A stretch of 64,000 nt of DNA, taken from NCBI GenBank assembly GCA_965223815.1, contig OZ245019.1:4588001-4652000 (forward strand). The letters run 5' to 3'. The notes under the pieces were generated by a model that had not been told where the DNA came from, did not search any database, and saw only the letters and a program-made list of their open reading frames with translations. Position numbers and translations under genes: made by a program. Each line of letters opens with the position of its first letter. The stretch's first letter is position 1. Source of the DNA: HKST-UBA178 sp965223815. Its GTDB lineage: Bacteria > Pseudomonadota > Gammaproteobacteria > Chromatiales > Chromatiaceae. Positions 45,464 to 54,130 of the stretch are shown here, piece after piece.

Positions 45464-46002
45464 ATAGACTGGAGGATGTTATCGGGGCGGCAATTTCCGG
45501 AAGCTCGAAACTCCACTATTTCTCATACGGCTCCAATATGTCCACGGTCAGGCTCAGGGCAAGGGTACCTTCCGCAGTCCCACTATTCACCGCCGTATAT
45601 AAAAACCACCGCTTAGCCTGGCACAAGCAGGGAACCGATGGTTCCGCAAAATGCGACGCTTGCTACAGTCCCGGTGGAGCCCACCAAGTTATCGGCGTGG
45701 TGTTCTCAATCAGTTTGGAGGAAAAGCGGGATCTGGACCGGATCGAGGGCCTCGGTGTTGGTTATTCCTGTAACCAGATTCGAATTGAAGCCGCAAACGG
45801 AGTGCGCCTTACCGCCTTGACCTATCAGGCGTTGCGCATAGGAAAGTCTCTAAAACCCTATCACTGGTACAAGGAACACGTACTCAGAGGTGCCAGGGAG
45901 CACCTATTACCCGACGCCTACATTCGAGCCATCGAATCGGTAGAATCGATAGACGATCCGCAAACGTGGAGACACGCCACGGAGTTGGGTCTATACGCCT
46001 GA
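45460..46002 (+). CDS. Gamma-glutamylcyclotransferase-like protein
   Basis: A 180-residue protein with the GGCT/AIG2 core: YFSYGSNM at 20-27 binds the gamma-glutamyl group in the family and LDRIEG at 92-97 contains the expected catalytic acid Glu96. Enzymes of this fold cyclise gamma-glutamyl amines to 5-oxoproline. GTG start overlapping the GNAT stop. The first 15 residues before the core are variable. Confidence 0.85.
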   Translation: MNRLEDVIGAAISGSSKLHYFSYGSNMSTVRLRARVPSAVPLFTAVYKNHRLAWHKQGTDGSAKCDACYSPGGAHQVIGVVFSISLEEKRDLDRIEGLGVGYSCNQIRIEAANGVRLTALTYQALRIGKSLKPYHWYKEHVLRGAREHLLPDAYIRAIESVESIDDPQTWRHATELGLYA

Positions 46003-46021
46003 TCGTATCGAGAGGTTGTAG

Positions 46022-46522
46022 ATGAAGATCTTTTTTTCACATGGCAAGGAAAGCGGGCCGAACGGCAGCAAGATACAGCATTTAGCCGCCATCGCGAAGC
46101 AGCGGGGGTGTACCACCCTCAGCATCGATTACACCGACACCCAAGACCCTGATCTAAGGGTGCAAAGACTGACGGAAAAACTGGGCGCGGAAAGCGGCCG
46201 CTTCCTGTTAGTGGGCTCCAGTATGGGGGGATATGTATCCTTGGTAGCCGCGGAATCCGCGACCCCTCGGGGTATCTTCCTACTGGCGCCAGCGCTCTAT
46301 ATGCCAGGCTATGAGCATCACGCATATCGACCTCCGAACTCGCTCATCGAGATCGTGCACGGTTGGTCCGACTGTGTTATTCCACCAGAAAATTCAATAC
46401 GATTCGCACAAGAGATTGATTGCACGCTGCACCTGATCAGCGGCGATCATAGGCTCAACAACTCGCTGCCGACGGTGTCGCGAATCTTTGACTCTTTTAT
46501 TCGTAGACTCTTAAGTAGCTGA
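46022..46522 (+). CDS. Small alpha/beta hydrolase (YqiA-like)
   Basis: A 166-residue lidless hydrolase. FFSHGKESGPNGSK is the oxyanion-side loop; the triad is Ser67 (GSSMGG), Asp117 (GWSDCVIPP) and His143 (SGDHRL). It resembles YqiA-type esterases of unknown physiological substrate. A GAGG precedes the ATG. Part of the same-strand cluster, 19 bases after the cyclotransferase gene. Confidence 0.87.
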   Translation: MKIFFSHGKESGPNGSKIQHLAAIAKQRGCTTLSIDYTDTQDPDLRVQRLTEKLGAESGRFLLVGSSMGGYVSLVAAESATPRGIFLLAPALYMPGYEHHAYRPPNSLIEIVHGWSDCVIPPENSIRFAQEIDCTLHLISGDHRLNNSLPTVSRIFDSFIRRLLSS

Positions 46523-46553
46523 ATAGTCCGAAATTCGGAAGGAGAAACCCCAT

Positions 46554-46847
46554 ATGCCGATCCAGCTCCGTATATACACTATCAACAGAGGCGCTCTCGA
46601 ACAGTGGACCCGGGAGTGGGAACAGCATATCAAGCCACTACGGTTAAAGCTGGGCTTTCAAATTCCGGCTGCTTGGAAAGTGGAGGCACGTAACCAATTC
46701 CTCTGGTTGATGAGTTATGACGGGCCGGAATCCTGGGAGACCCTGGACAAAGCATTTCATGAATCCCCCGAGAGGCGGGGAGTGACCCCGGACCCAGCAA
46801 GACACATCGCCCGAATGGAGCATTTCTTTCTCACCCCGGTAAACTGA
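46554..46847 (+). CDS. NIPSNAP family protein
   Basis: A 97-residue dimeric alpha/beta barrel protein. QLRIYTINRGALEQWTREWEQHIKPLRLKLGF and FLWLMSYDGPESWETLDKAFHESPER match the NIPSNAP domain. The same fold is used by the ABM protein four genes earlier. Preceded by a strong GGAAGGAG. Function unknown. Confidence 0.85.
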   Translation: MPIQLRIYTINRGALEQWTREWEQHIKPLRLKLGFQIPAAWKVEARNQFLWLMSYDGPESWETLDKAFHESPERRGVTPDPARHIARMEHFFLTPVN

Positions 46848-46864
46848 CGAAAAGGAGTGGCGCT

Positions 46865-47323
46865 GTGCCAGAGATAAGTACCAGAGAAAAAACCCAGAAG
46901 GCGGGTTACATCATGGTTGACGCCTTCCACTACCTGGCCCTGTTCGCAATTGGTGCAACAATCGTCTGGTCGGCAGTCTACGAGTACATCCTCATAATGG
47001 AGGAGGGCCACGCCAAGCTTAAGGATATTCTGCTCCTTTTCATCTATCTGGAATTGGGCGCCATGGTGGGGATTTACTTCAAAACCCATCGACTGCCCGT
47101 TCAGTACTTGGTTTACATTGCCATCACCGCGCTATCCCGGCATCTCGTAATCGATGTTCAACAGGTCTCGGATAACTTCCATCTTTGGTTACTTATCGTG
47201 ATCTCCGTTGCCATCGTGTTGCTCAGCATGTCGATTCTCATTCTTACATTCACTGCGCGCAAATATGGCAGGCCGGAAGACGATGTTTCCAATCTGCCTG
47301 GAGATTCGCCAAGCTCTCACTGA
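46865..47323 (+). CDS. PsiE family membrane protein
   Basis: A 152-residue protein with four membrane segments. VDAFHYLALFAIGATIVWSAVYEYI, DILLLFIYLELGAMVGIYFKTHRLPVQYLVYIAITALSRHLVI and LILTFTARKYGR are the phosphate-starvation-inducible PsiE pattern. No Pho box was recognised. GTG start with AGGAG upstream; last gene of the seven-gene cluster. Confidence 0.87.
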   Translation: MPEISTREKTQKAGYIMVDAFHYLALFAIGATIVWSAVYEYILIMEEGHAKLKDILLLFIYLELGAMVGIYFKTHRLPVQYLVYIAITALSRHLVIDVQQVSDNFHLWLLIVISVAIVLLSMSILILTFTARKYGRPEDDVSNLPGDSPSSH

Positions 47324-47761
47324 AGTGCCCTACTCCAATACAGCCACTTATCTTGGACTTTCTGCGCCTGACAATGTATCTTGAGGAATGCGAATTAAAA
47401 TACTTACTCATCCATAAGAAGAACGAAAAAATGCGCCATCAAGTTCGGCAGGCTGGCCATATCATTGCAGAAATTTTCCCGTGACTGTGCAGGCATCCGA
47501 TGGCCACCGTGAATGCCTTGGCACCACCCGGGATATCTGGAAAACACCCTAAGTTACAAATACCCGCCACACTGGCCGGAACCGGCAGGCGGATCAATCC
47601 CCGAACCCACCAACAAACATTGATCGAGCAGCTGTTTTTCAATCCGTCTATAGCTCCACAGATGTCATGTCCCACCCTGAGACCGACATAAATTTTTAGT
47701 ATTCAGGGGTGTCGTTAGATTGTCGTCTTGGTTTCATCCGCAGAAGAAAAAGGAAAAACTT
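47324..47761 (+). other. Intergenic region before the secreted esterase gene
   Basis: 438 bases without a convincing gene. A 36-codon frame at 47374-47484 has no ribosome site and no family resemblance. The stretch from 47690 (AATTTTTAGTATTC) is AT-rich and may hold the promoter of the downstream esterase. No RNA gene or terminator was recognised. Confidence 0.35.
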
Positions 47762-49123
47762 ATGCTAATTAAAAAAGAGTTGAAAAAACTTATATTAGCG
47801 GTGGCCACCACCTTTCCGGTTATGGCCAGCGGCATCGGTTTTGAAAACATATTTATCGTTGGGGACAGCCTCTCGGATCAGGGAAATCTGCTGAATGCAA
47901 CGGAATCCCTGATCAACGATGGCCAAGCAATTCCTGTAGCTGGTTTCGATCCCATAGCAGTGCCTCCCCCGCCTAACTACTGGGAAGGGCGATTCGCCGA
48001 CGGGGAAGTCTGGCCGGGAATCATGGCTGAATGGCTTGATATCGATACCACCGCAGCATCACTCTGCAGCTACGGCAATGAAGCGCATACGGAAATCAGC
48101 TGCAGCGGCGGGACCAACTTTGCCGATGGTGGGTCAAGGGTCGATTACAATCGGATAGAAGTTGACGCCAGCAAACCTTTTCCAGTCAACCTGCTGGGCC
48201 ATGACGGCACCGCTCACTACCCATCTGACGCCTATCCTTGGAGTCTCAATACTCAGGTTGAGGCCTTCTCTCAATATCTGGGAGCGAAGGGGCCGGATTC
48301 GTTGTATGTGGTCTTCACCGGCGCCAATGATCTCTCCGACCTGATCAATATGGTAGCCATCTGTGCCGCTGCTCCAGGGCCGGAAAATCCATTTTGCTCG
48401 GGGCGCGGAACGCCCGCAGAGGGGTTCCCGGTGATGATAGGCGGCATCAGCAATGCCATCCAGCGATTCGCGACAGCAGGTGGCCGGGACATTCTGGTGC
48501 CGAACATGCCCAATCTCGGTATCATTCCAGCGGTCACAGGAGCCGGCCCCCAAGCCGCTGGTTTGGCGACACAATTGAGCACCCTGTACAACGAGGCCCT
48601 GGCAGATATGCTGGCCCAATGGGAGGGCGTGGTGAACATCATCCCCTTCGACACCTACGATCTCATCACAAAGGTGGTTGCGAACCCCCAGGATTTCGGC
48701 TTCGACAACGCCACTTCCCCCTGCTATGAGGGCTTCGTTGATCTGTGGCCCGGAGGGATATGCGCTGACCCGGACTCTCACGTTTTCTGGGATATCGAAC
48801 ACCCCACAAGCGCCTTCCATGGATTCCTGGCAGACCGCATGCTATCCGCCATCGTGTTGGACTTCATAGACGACATGCGTAAGCGGGTTGACGCGCTAGC
48901 AATCAATGCCTTTATCAAAACCCGTCTTCTGCTCAGGTTAAACCGTGCGACATCCCTGCTGGAAGATGAAGATATGTCCAACGATTATTGGGCCAACTGG
49001 CAGCTCATTCGATTTGGCAATATGATCCGCTGGCGCCTGGGCTGGTCGATACCCTATGACGAGGGAGTCTCCTTGATCGACCGGGCTTCTCAAACGAGGC
49101 AACTTGTTAGCGCAGGCTACTGA
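47762..49123 (+). CDS. Secreted GDSL/SGNH lipase-esterase
   Basis: A 453-residue protein with an N-terminal export signal (KKLILAVATTFPVMASG). Block I is VGDSLSDQGN with Ser36; the oxyanion Gly is in GTNFADGGSR; block III is FTGANDLSD; block V is FWDIEHPTSAFH with Asp and His. This is the thermolabile-hemolysin/lecithinase-type GDSL group. About 75 residues after block V form a helical tail (RVDALAINAFIKTRLLLRLNR...) without beta-barrel or anchoring signature. The ATG at 47762 has AAAGGA upstream. A hairpin (CGCCCATA/TATGGGCG, 49128-49145) sits right after the stop. Confidence 0.88.
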   Translation: MLIKKELKKLILAVATTFPVMASGIGFENIFIVGDSLSDQGNLLNATESLINDGQAIPVAGFDPIAVPPPPNYWEGRFADGEVWPGIMAEWLDIDTTAASLCSYGNEAHTEISCSGGTNFADGGSRVDYNRIEVDASKPFPVNLLGHDGTAHYPSDAYPWSLNTQVEAFSQYLGAKGPDSLYVVFTGANDLSDLINMVAICAAAPGPENPFCSGRGTPAEGFPVMIGGISNAIQRFATAGGRDILVPNMPNLGIIPAVTGAGPQAAGLATQLSTLYNEALADMLAQWEGVVNIIPFDTYDLITKVVANPQDFGFDNATSPCYEGFVDLWPGGICADPDSHVFWDIEHPTSAFHGFLADRMLSAIVLDFIDDMRKRVDALAINAFIKTRLLLRLNRATSLLEDEDMSNDYWANWQLIRFGNMIRWRLGWSIPYDEGVSLIDRASQTRQLVSAGY

Positions 49124-49225
49124 ATGACGCCCATATCTATGGGCGCGTACTAAAGAGCCTCGTGGCTGGCTGACCAGAAGCAGCGGTAGCCGGCAGCTAT
49201 CGCTGTGCATCTAGCCTACCAGCGC

Positions 49226-49256
49226 AAAAAAAGGGGGTGGCCCGAAAGGCCACCCC
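49226..49256 (-). terminator. Rho-independent terminator on the minus strand
   Basis: On the minus strand GGGGTGGCC (49256-49248), loop TTTCG and GGCCACCCC (49242-49234) form a perfect nine-pair GC-rich stem followed by C and seven T. It is the cleanest terminator in the window and points left. The only thing it can serve nearby is the minus-strand remnant at 49285-49533 or transcripts antisense to the GGDEF-EAL gene. Confidence 0.8.
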
Positions 49257-49284
49257 AGCACACACTAACAAGAACCAGCCAGAG

Positions 49285-49533
49285 TCAGACCACGCTACGC
49301 AGTGCAAATAACATGGTCATCAAGTCCTTCCTGTACTCCGACTCTCCAACCTTTTTGATTCGGGCAACAAACATCTTGTAGTTGTAGTTACCGCTTATTT
49401 GATCGGGAACCCTGCCCTGCAGAAAATTACTCGGCCGATTGTTGATTAGTCGGAAAACCTGGTCAACGGTGACCGCTGAGAGCCTCTAGCGCAAATAAAG
49501 AATATTCAGCTTCTGCCGCCTAACTCGCTGAGA
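49285..49533 (-). pseudogene. Minus-strand gene remnant of unknown family
   Basis: From 49485 down to a TGA at 49285-49287 the minus strand is open for 66 codons that read like a real protein end (VDQVFRLINNRPSNFLQG, NYNYKMFVARIKKVGESEY, LMTMLFALRSVV). There is no ATG, GTG or TTG at its upstream end: an in-frame TAG lies at 49486-49488, and before it 15 more sense codons follow another TAG at 49534-49536. A perfect terminator lies 28 bases after the stop. The combination suggests a decayed gene 3' end rather than noise. I do not recognise the family. Confidence 0.4.
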
Positions 49534-49572
49534 CTACAATCGTTCGCAATAAGAGAGGCAGCAATTCCACGG

Positions 49573-52374
49573 ATGCAGAAGGTGCCCACAGAAACCACCA
49601 GGATCAAACGCCCTTTGCTGTTGCCTGTTGCCGCCTCCTTTCTGGGCCTGATGGTGCTGTTTGTCGGCGCAATCTTCCTCATCGACCGCCAGTACAATGA
49701 TGAGAAGCTCTCCTCGCTGTTGGATGCAATCGAGTTGACTTTCCTGCGCAAGATGGAGGATCAGGCGGCGCTGCTTTCGGGGCATCTACTGTTCATCAGC
49801 AATACCCGCTGTTTTCAGGAGAGCTGGGCACTCAAGGATAAAGCCAAATTAAAGCACTGCAGCGCACGCGCACTCGATAGCTTGCAGGGGTTTCTCCAGA
49901 TCAAAACCCTGCATATCCTCGACCGCGATCTCAATCCGTTTTTCTCAACAGGTGGCGCCCACAATCAGTCCGACATCAATAGAGAGTACGCCTATGTCCG
50001 TGCCGCCACTATTGAAGACACAGCATACGGGGTGGAATTGAAGTCCGATGGTAGCCTGGTGCTCGCCATCGCCCGTCCCTGGTATCGGCAAGAGACGATT
50101 TCAGGATTCATCGGCATGGAGATCTCTCTGCGCGATGCACTGAATCATGTATCTATGATTCACGATACTTCGCTGGTGGTCTATACCGACAAGTCGAGGA
50201 TCGACCGGAGTGCCTGGGACCAGCGCCAGACAGCGGAGGATGGTGCATACCCCTGGGACCAGTTGCCCAATCATCTGGTGGTCTACGGCGACAAGAGCGG
50301 GCAACTCAGCTCCCCACCGGTAGGCGAGTATGCTGGGCAAGTGGCCGGCGCCCGCACCATGAAGCGCTTTTCCGCGAATGGGCAGGAATATGCAACAGGT
50401 AATTTTCCGCTGCTGGACCAGGGTGGCCGTTTAATCGGGCACGTCGGAATTACACTCGACGTATCGAGACAGGTCCAGGAACGATGGGCACTGATTGAGG
50501 CTTTTGTGCTCCTGTTTGTCTGCACTGGCACACTGTTCTTCTTTCTATTCCGCCGCTACCTCGGCAGGATGGAGCGCAGGATCTTCGCCTCTTACCAGTC
50601 TCTGGAACAGGAGATCAACGAACGGGAAAAAATGGCGGTATCCCTGCGCAAGCTCTCCAGCGCTGTGGAGCAAAGCGGCAGCGCGGTGATGATTACTGAC
50701 AAATACGGACATATCGAGTATGTCAATCCCAAGTTCTCGGAAGTTACCGGATACCAACTGGCTGAAATCAAGTCTAAAACGCCGAGTTTTCTCCGTTCGG
50801 AAATCACCTCAACGGATACCCACAAGAATCTTTGGTCTACGATCTTGGCGGGGGAGCCTTGGGTCGGCGACCTGCGCAACCGCCGCAAGAACGGCGAGCT
50901 CTATTGGAATCACCTCTCCATAGCGCCAATAGTCCAAACCTCCGGTGAGATAACCAATTTTGTCGCCACTAGCGAAGATATCACTCAGATGAAGAACGCC
51001 CAGGAGGAGATGGAGCGCCTGGCTTTCTTCGATATCCTAACCAATCTTCCCAACCGCCGACTGTTTCGGGATCGACTCCAGCGCACCTTGAGCGCTCTGC
51101 GGCGCTCCGGTGATCATGCAGCATTGATGTTTCTGGATTTGGACCAGTTCAAACGCATCAACGATACCTTTGGCCACGATGCTGGAGATACTCTACTGTG
51201 CGAAGTCGCTACCAGATTGAAGGATATTGTCCGCGACAACGACACCATCGCGAGATTGGGCGGCGACGAGTTCACCATTCTCGTCCAGCAGGTTAAAGGG
51301 CTGACTGCCGCCCGCAAGGTGGCGCAGAAGATACTTGGCGTGCTGCGCATGCCCTTTGTATTGGCAGGGCGCGAAGTCAATGTCACCACCAGCATTGGTA
51401 TCACGTTAATCCCGGAGGACGGCAGGGACACTGGCGTGTTGATGAAAAACGCCGATCTCGCCATGTATGAGGCCAAGGAGCGGGGTCGTAACAATTTTCA
51501 GTTCTTCACCAAGTCCATGAACGACGAGGTGGCGCGACGGGTATTGCTTGAGCACGAATTGGTAAACGCGTTGCGCGATAATGAACTTGAGCTGGTATAC
51601 CAACCCCTGATGATCATGGGAAGCGGGCAGATCGACGGTGTCGAGGCATTGCTGAGATGGCGGCACCCCAGCCGCGGACTGCTGGCACCCAACGCCTTCT
51701 TGTCGGTGGCTGAGGAGTCGAACATCATCAACCAAATAGGCGAGTGGGTGCTGATGCAAGCCTGTCGGGAGGTCAGTAGTCTAAATCGCGCTCGTGGCAC
51801 CCAACTCAGTGTAAGCATCAACCTCTCCGCACGCCAGTTCAGCAATCCCCGGTTGGTCGATATTATAAAAACCACGCTTGAGGAGACCCACCTGGAAAGC
51901 CGCCTGCTGCATCTGGAGATCACTGAAAGCGTGCTGATGGAAGAACACATCGATCCCATCGATACCATGGTTTTGCTCAAACAGGAGGGCATCTATCTTT
52001 CGGTGGACGATTTCGGTACCGGATACTCTTCGCTAAGCTATCTAAAGCGTTTCCCGGTCGACAGATTGAAGGTGGACAGATCCTTCGTTCGGGATATACC
52101 CCAGGATGTCAGCGACATGGAGATCACCGCGGCCATCATTGTATTGGCTCACAAACTCAATCTCGAAGTGGTTGCGGAGGGCGTTGAGACCGCTGCCCAA
52201 TACCACTTCCTCAAGAGGAATCAATGCGATCTGTTACAAGGGTATCTTTTTAGCCGGCCCCTGCCGATGGCCGAGCTGGCAGTGAAACTCAACGAGATCC
52301 GGACCAATTTCCCCCGAGAAGAGAGCGTACCGCGTCTGCCAGCACCTGCGGAGGGGTTCGGCACGAATACATAA
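49573..52374 (+). CDS. Membrane PAS-GGDEF-EAL cyclic-di-GMP protein
   Basis: A 933-residue protein: membrane segment at 15-36, a periplasmic domain of about 270 residues (37-308, CHASE/Cache-like by position, family not recognised), second membrane segment near 311-330, PAS domain 357-476 (SAVMITDKYGHIEYVNPKFSEVTGY), GGDEF near 560 (RLGGDEF, intact) and EAL near 690 (VEALLRW, with DDFGTGYSS and LEITES intact). Both catalytic motifs are complete, so it may make and degrade c-di-GMP. Alone on its strand segment, upstream of sthA. Confidence 0.93.
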   Translation: MQKVPTETTRIKRPLLLPVAASFLGLMVLFVGAIFLIDRQYNDEKLSSLLDAIELTFLRKMEDQAALLSGHLLFISNTRCFQESWALKDKAKLKHCSARALDSLQGFLQIKTLHILDRDLNPFFSTGGAHNQSDINREYAYVRAATIEDTAYGVELKSDGSLVLAIARPWYRQETISGFIGMEISLRDALNHVSMIHDTSLVVYTDKSRIDRSAWDQRQTAEDGAYPWDQLPNHLVVYGDKSGQLSSPPVGEYAGQVAGARTMKRFSANGQEYATGNFPLLDQGGRLIGHVGITLDVSRQVQERWALIEAFVLLFVCTGTLFFFLFRRYLGRMERRIFASYQSLEQEINEREKMAVSLRKLSSAVEQSGSAVMITDKYGHIEYVNPKFSEVTGYQLAEIKSKTPSFLRSEITSTDTHKNLWSTILAGEPWVGDLRNRRKNGELYWNHLSIAPIVQTSGEITNFVATSEDITQMKNAQEEMERLAFFDILTNLPNRRLFRDRLQRTLSALRRSGDHAALMFLDLDQFKRINDTFGHDAGDTLLCEVATRLKDIVRDNDTIARLGGDEFTILVQQVKGLTAARKVAQKILGVLRMPFVLAGREVNVTTSIGITLIPEDGRDTGVLMKNADLAMYEAKERGRNNFQFFTKSMNDEVARRVLLEHELVNALRDNELELVYQPLMIMGSGQIDGVEALLRWRHPSRGLLAPNAFLSVAEESNIINQIGEWVLMQACREVSSLNRARGTQLSVSINLSARQFSNPRLVDIIKTTLEETHLESRLLHLEITESVLMEEHIDPIDTMVLLKQEGIYLSVDDFGTGYSSLSYLKRFPVDRLKVDRSFVRDIPQDVSDMEITAAIIVLAHKLNLEVVAEGVETAAQYHFLKRNQCDLLQGYLFSRPLPMAELAVKLNEIRTNFPREESVPRLPAPAEGFGTNT

Positions 52375-52458
52375 AGCACATCCAGTCATCAATGACAGTC
52401 AGATGAGAGGCCGAAGAGTGAATAACCGCACAGCCGAAAGCTGTACAACCCATCTCGA

Positions 52459-52650
52459 TCAGATAACCAAGGAACGCTGTAACCTCTGAGCAGCCCCGAT
52501 AATTTTCTCGGGAATACCGGCAGTAGCCGCCCCATTGGGACCAAAGTTGGGAGTAAAGGCCTGCCTGTCTCCGACCACATCATGACTGGCCCTTAGCCAG
52601 ACACCCGCCTGGCAACATTGTAATCCCACGAGCCCAACAGACTGTCCCAT
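52459..52650 (-). CDS. Possible small hypothetical protein
   Basis: A 63-codon frame on the minus strand with an ATG at 52650 preceded by GGAG at seven bases. The product (MGQSVGLVGLQCCQAG...AATAGIPEKIIGAAQRLQRSLVI) matches no family I know. It fills most of the 325-base gap between the GGDEF-EAL gene and sthA, where the sthA promoter must also lie (TATACT at 52666-52671). A weak hairpin (ACAGC/GCTGT) follows it. It may well be chance. Confidence 0.22.
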   Translation of the reverse strand: MGQSVGLVGLQCCQAGVWLRASHDVVGDRQAFTPNFGPNGAATAGIPEKIIGAAQRLQRSLVI

Positions 52651-52699
52651 ACACCGGCTCCGGCGTATACTAATGCGCTTATCAAAATTTTGGATAGTC

Positions 52700-54097
52700 A
52701 TGAATAACAAACATTTTGACAGCATCGTGATCGGCAGCGGACCAGCGGGAGAAGGGGCCGCCATGAAGCTCACGAAATCCGGCCAGCGGGTAGCCATGGT
52801 CGAAATGCATGATCAGGTCGGGGGCGGCTGTACCCACTGGGGAACCATCCCCAGCAAGGCGTTGAGACACAGCATCCAGATGTTAGTGGACTACAAGCGC
52901 AATCCGCTATTCAGCCATACCATTGAACAAATCAATCTAGACTATCCACAGCTGCTGAAGGCCGCGGAGAGCGTCATTCAGACACAGGTGAGTACGCGCT
53001 ACCGTTACTACTCGCGCAATAAAGTGGAACTGATCAACGGCCGCGGACGCTTTCTCGACTCCCACACCCTGGAGGTCAGCAGGGGACGTAACGACGCCGA
53101 TCAGCTGACCGGTGACCATTTTGTTATCGCCACTGGCTCAACACCCTATAGACCGGACGATATCGACTTTTCCCATCCGAGGATTCTGGACAGTGATACC
53201 GTGTTGGCACTGGCCCACACCCCGAAATCGCTCACCATCTATGGCGCCGGTGTCATCGGTTGCGAGTACGCCTCGATTTTCTGCAATCTGGATGTCAAAG
53301 TTAACTTGGTCAATACCCGGGACAGACTACTCTCCTTTCTTGACGACGAGATCACCGATGCGCTCAGTTACCATCTGCGCCACCAGGGTGTGGTTATCCG
53401 CAACAACGAGGATTACCAGAATGTCGAGCCTGTCGATAACGGCGTCATCCTGCACTGCAAGTCGGGTAAGAAATTCAAAACCGATGTAGTGCTATGGGCC
53501 AACGGCAGAGCCGGTAACACAGCCGGTATGGGCCTGGAGGAGTGCGGTGTTCTCCTTAATCACCGCGGACAGATCGAGATCAACAAACAATACCAAACCA
53601 GCCTGCCTCATATTTATGCCGTGGGAGACGTGGTGGGCGCGCCGGGATTGGCCAGTGCCAGCTACGATCAGGGTCGCTTCGTCGGCGCCCAGATTGCCGA
53701 CGGTGAAAGCGATTGGAATCTCAACGATGATTTTCCCACCGGCATCTATACCAACCCGGAAATCAGTTCACTTGGCCGCACAGAGCGTGAGCTGACGGCG
53801 CAACAGGTTCCCTACGAAGTGGGCCATGCGATGTTCAAGAGCATCTCCAGGGCGCAAATTACCGGCCACACCGTAGGTATGCTGAAAATCCTGTTCCACA
53901 GGGATACTCTCGAGATTTTAGGCATTCACTGTTTCGGCGAGACCGCCGCGGAGATCATTCACATCGGTCAAGCCATCATGACCCGCAAAGGCGACTCCAA
54001 TAACCTGCGCTACTTCGTTGAGACCACTTTCAATTATCCAACCATGGCGGAGGCCTACAGGGTCGCCGCTCTCAACGGTATCAATCGGCTCTTCTGA
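52700..54097 (+). CDS. sthA: Soluble pyridine nucleotide transhydrogenase
   Basis: A 465-residue FAD flavoprotein that equilibrates NADPH and NAD. The FAD loop is IGSGPAGEGAAMK and the family-specific GGGCTHWGTIPSKALRH lacks the second redox cysteine of lipoamide dehydrogenases, which is diagnostic for SthA. GAGVIGCEYASIF binds NAD(P), and YAVGDVVGAPGLASASYDQGR and the dimer domain complete it. The ATG at 52700 (MNNKHFDSIVIG) is the family start. Confidence 0.96.
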   Translation: MNNKHFDSIVIGSGPAGEGAAMKLTKSGQRVAMVEMHDQVGGGCTHWGTIPSKALRHSIQMLVDYKRNPLFSHTIEQINLDYPQLLKAAESVIQTQVSTRYRYYSRNKVELINGRGRFLDSHTLEVSRGRNDADQLTGDHFVIATGSTPYRPDDIDFSHPRILDSDTVLALAHTPKSLTIYGAGVIGCEYASIFCNLDVKVNLVNTRDRLLSFLDDEITDALSYHLRHQGVVIRNNEDYQNVEPVDNGVILHCKSGKKFKTDVVLWANGRAGNTAGMGLEECGVLLNHRGQIEINKQYQTSLPHIYAVGDVVGAPGLASASYDQGRFVGAQIADGESDWNLNDDFPTGIYTNPEISSLGRTERELTAQQVPYEVGHAMFKSISRAQITGHTVGMLKILFHRDTLEILGIHCFGETAAEIIHIGQAIMTRKGDSNNLRYFVETTFNYPTMAEAYRVAALNGINRLF

Positions 54098-54130
54098 GCG
54101 CCGCCAGACCCCGACCGGTATCGTCGTCAA

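Noticed and set aside
47374..47484. 36-codon plus-strand frame after the PsiE gene
   Set aside because: No ribosome site, no recognisable similarity, length expected by chance.
48134..48820. 228-codon minus-strand open frame
   Set aside because: Antisense to the GDSL esterase whose catalytic blocks fix the coding strand.
49486..49536. In-frame TAG codons read as pyrrolysine in the minus-strand remnant
   Set aside because: Two TAGs close together and no start codon fit decay better, and no pyl genes are in the window.
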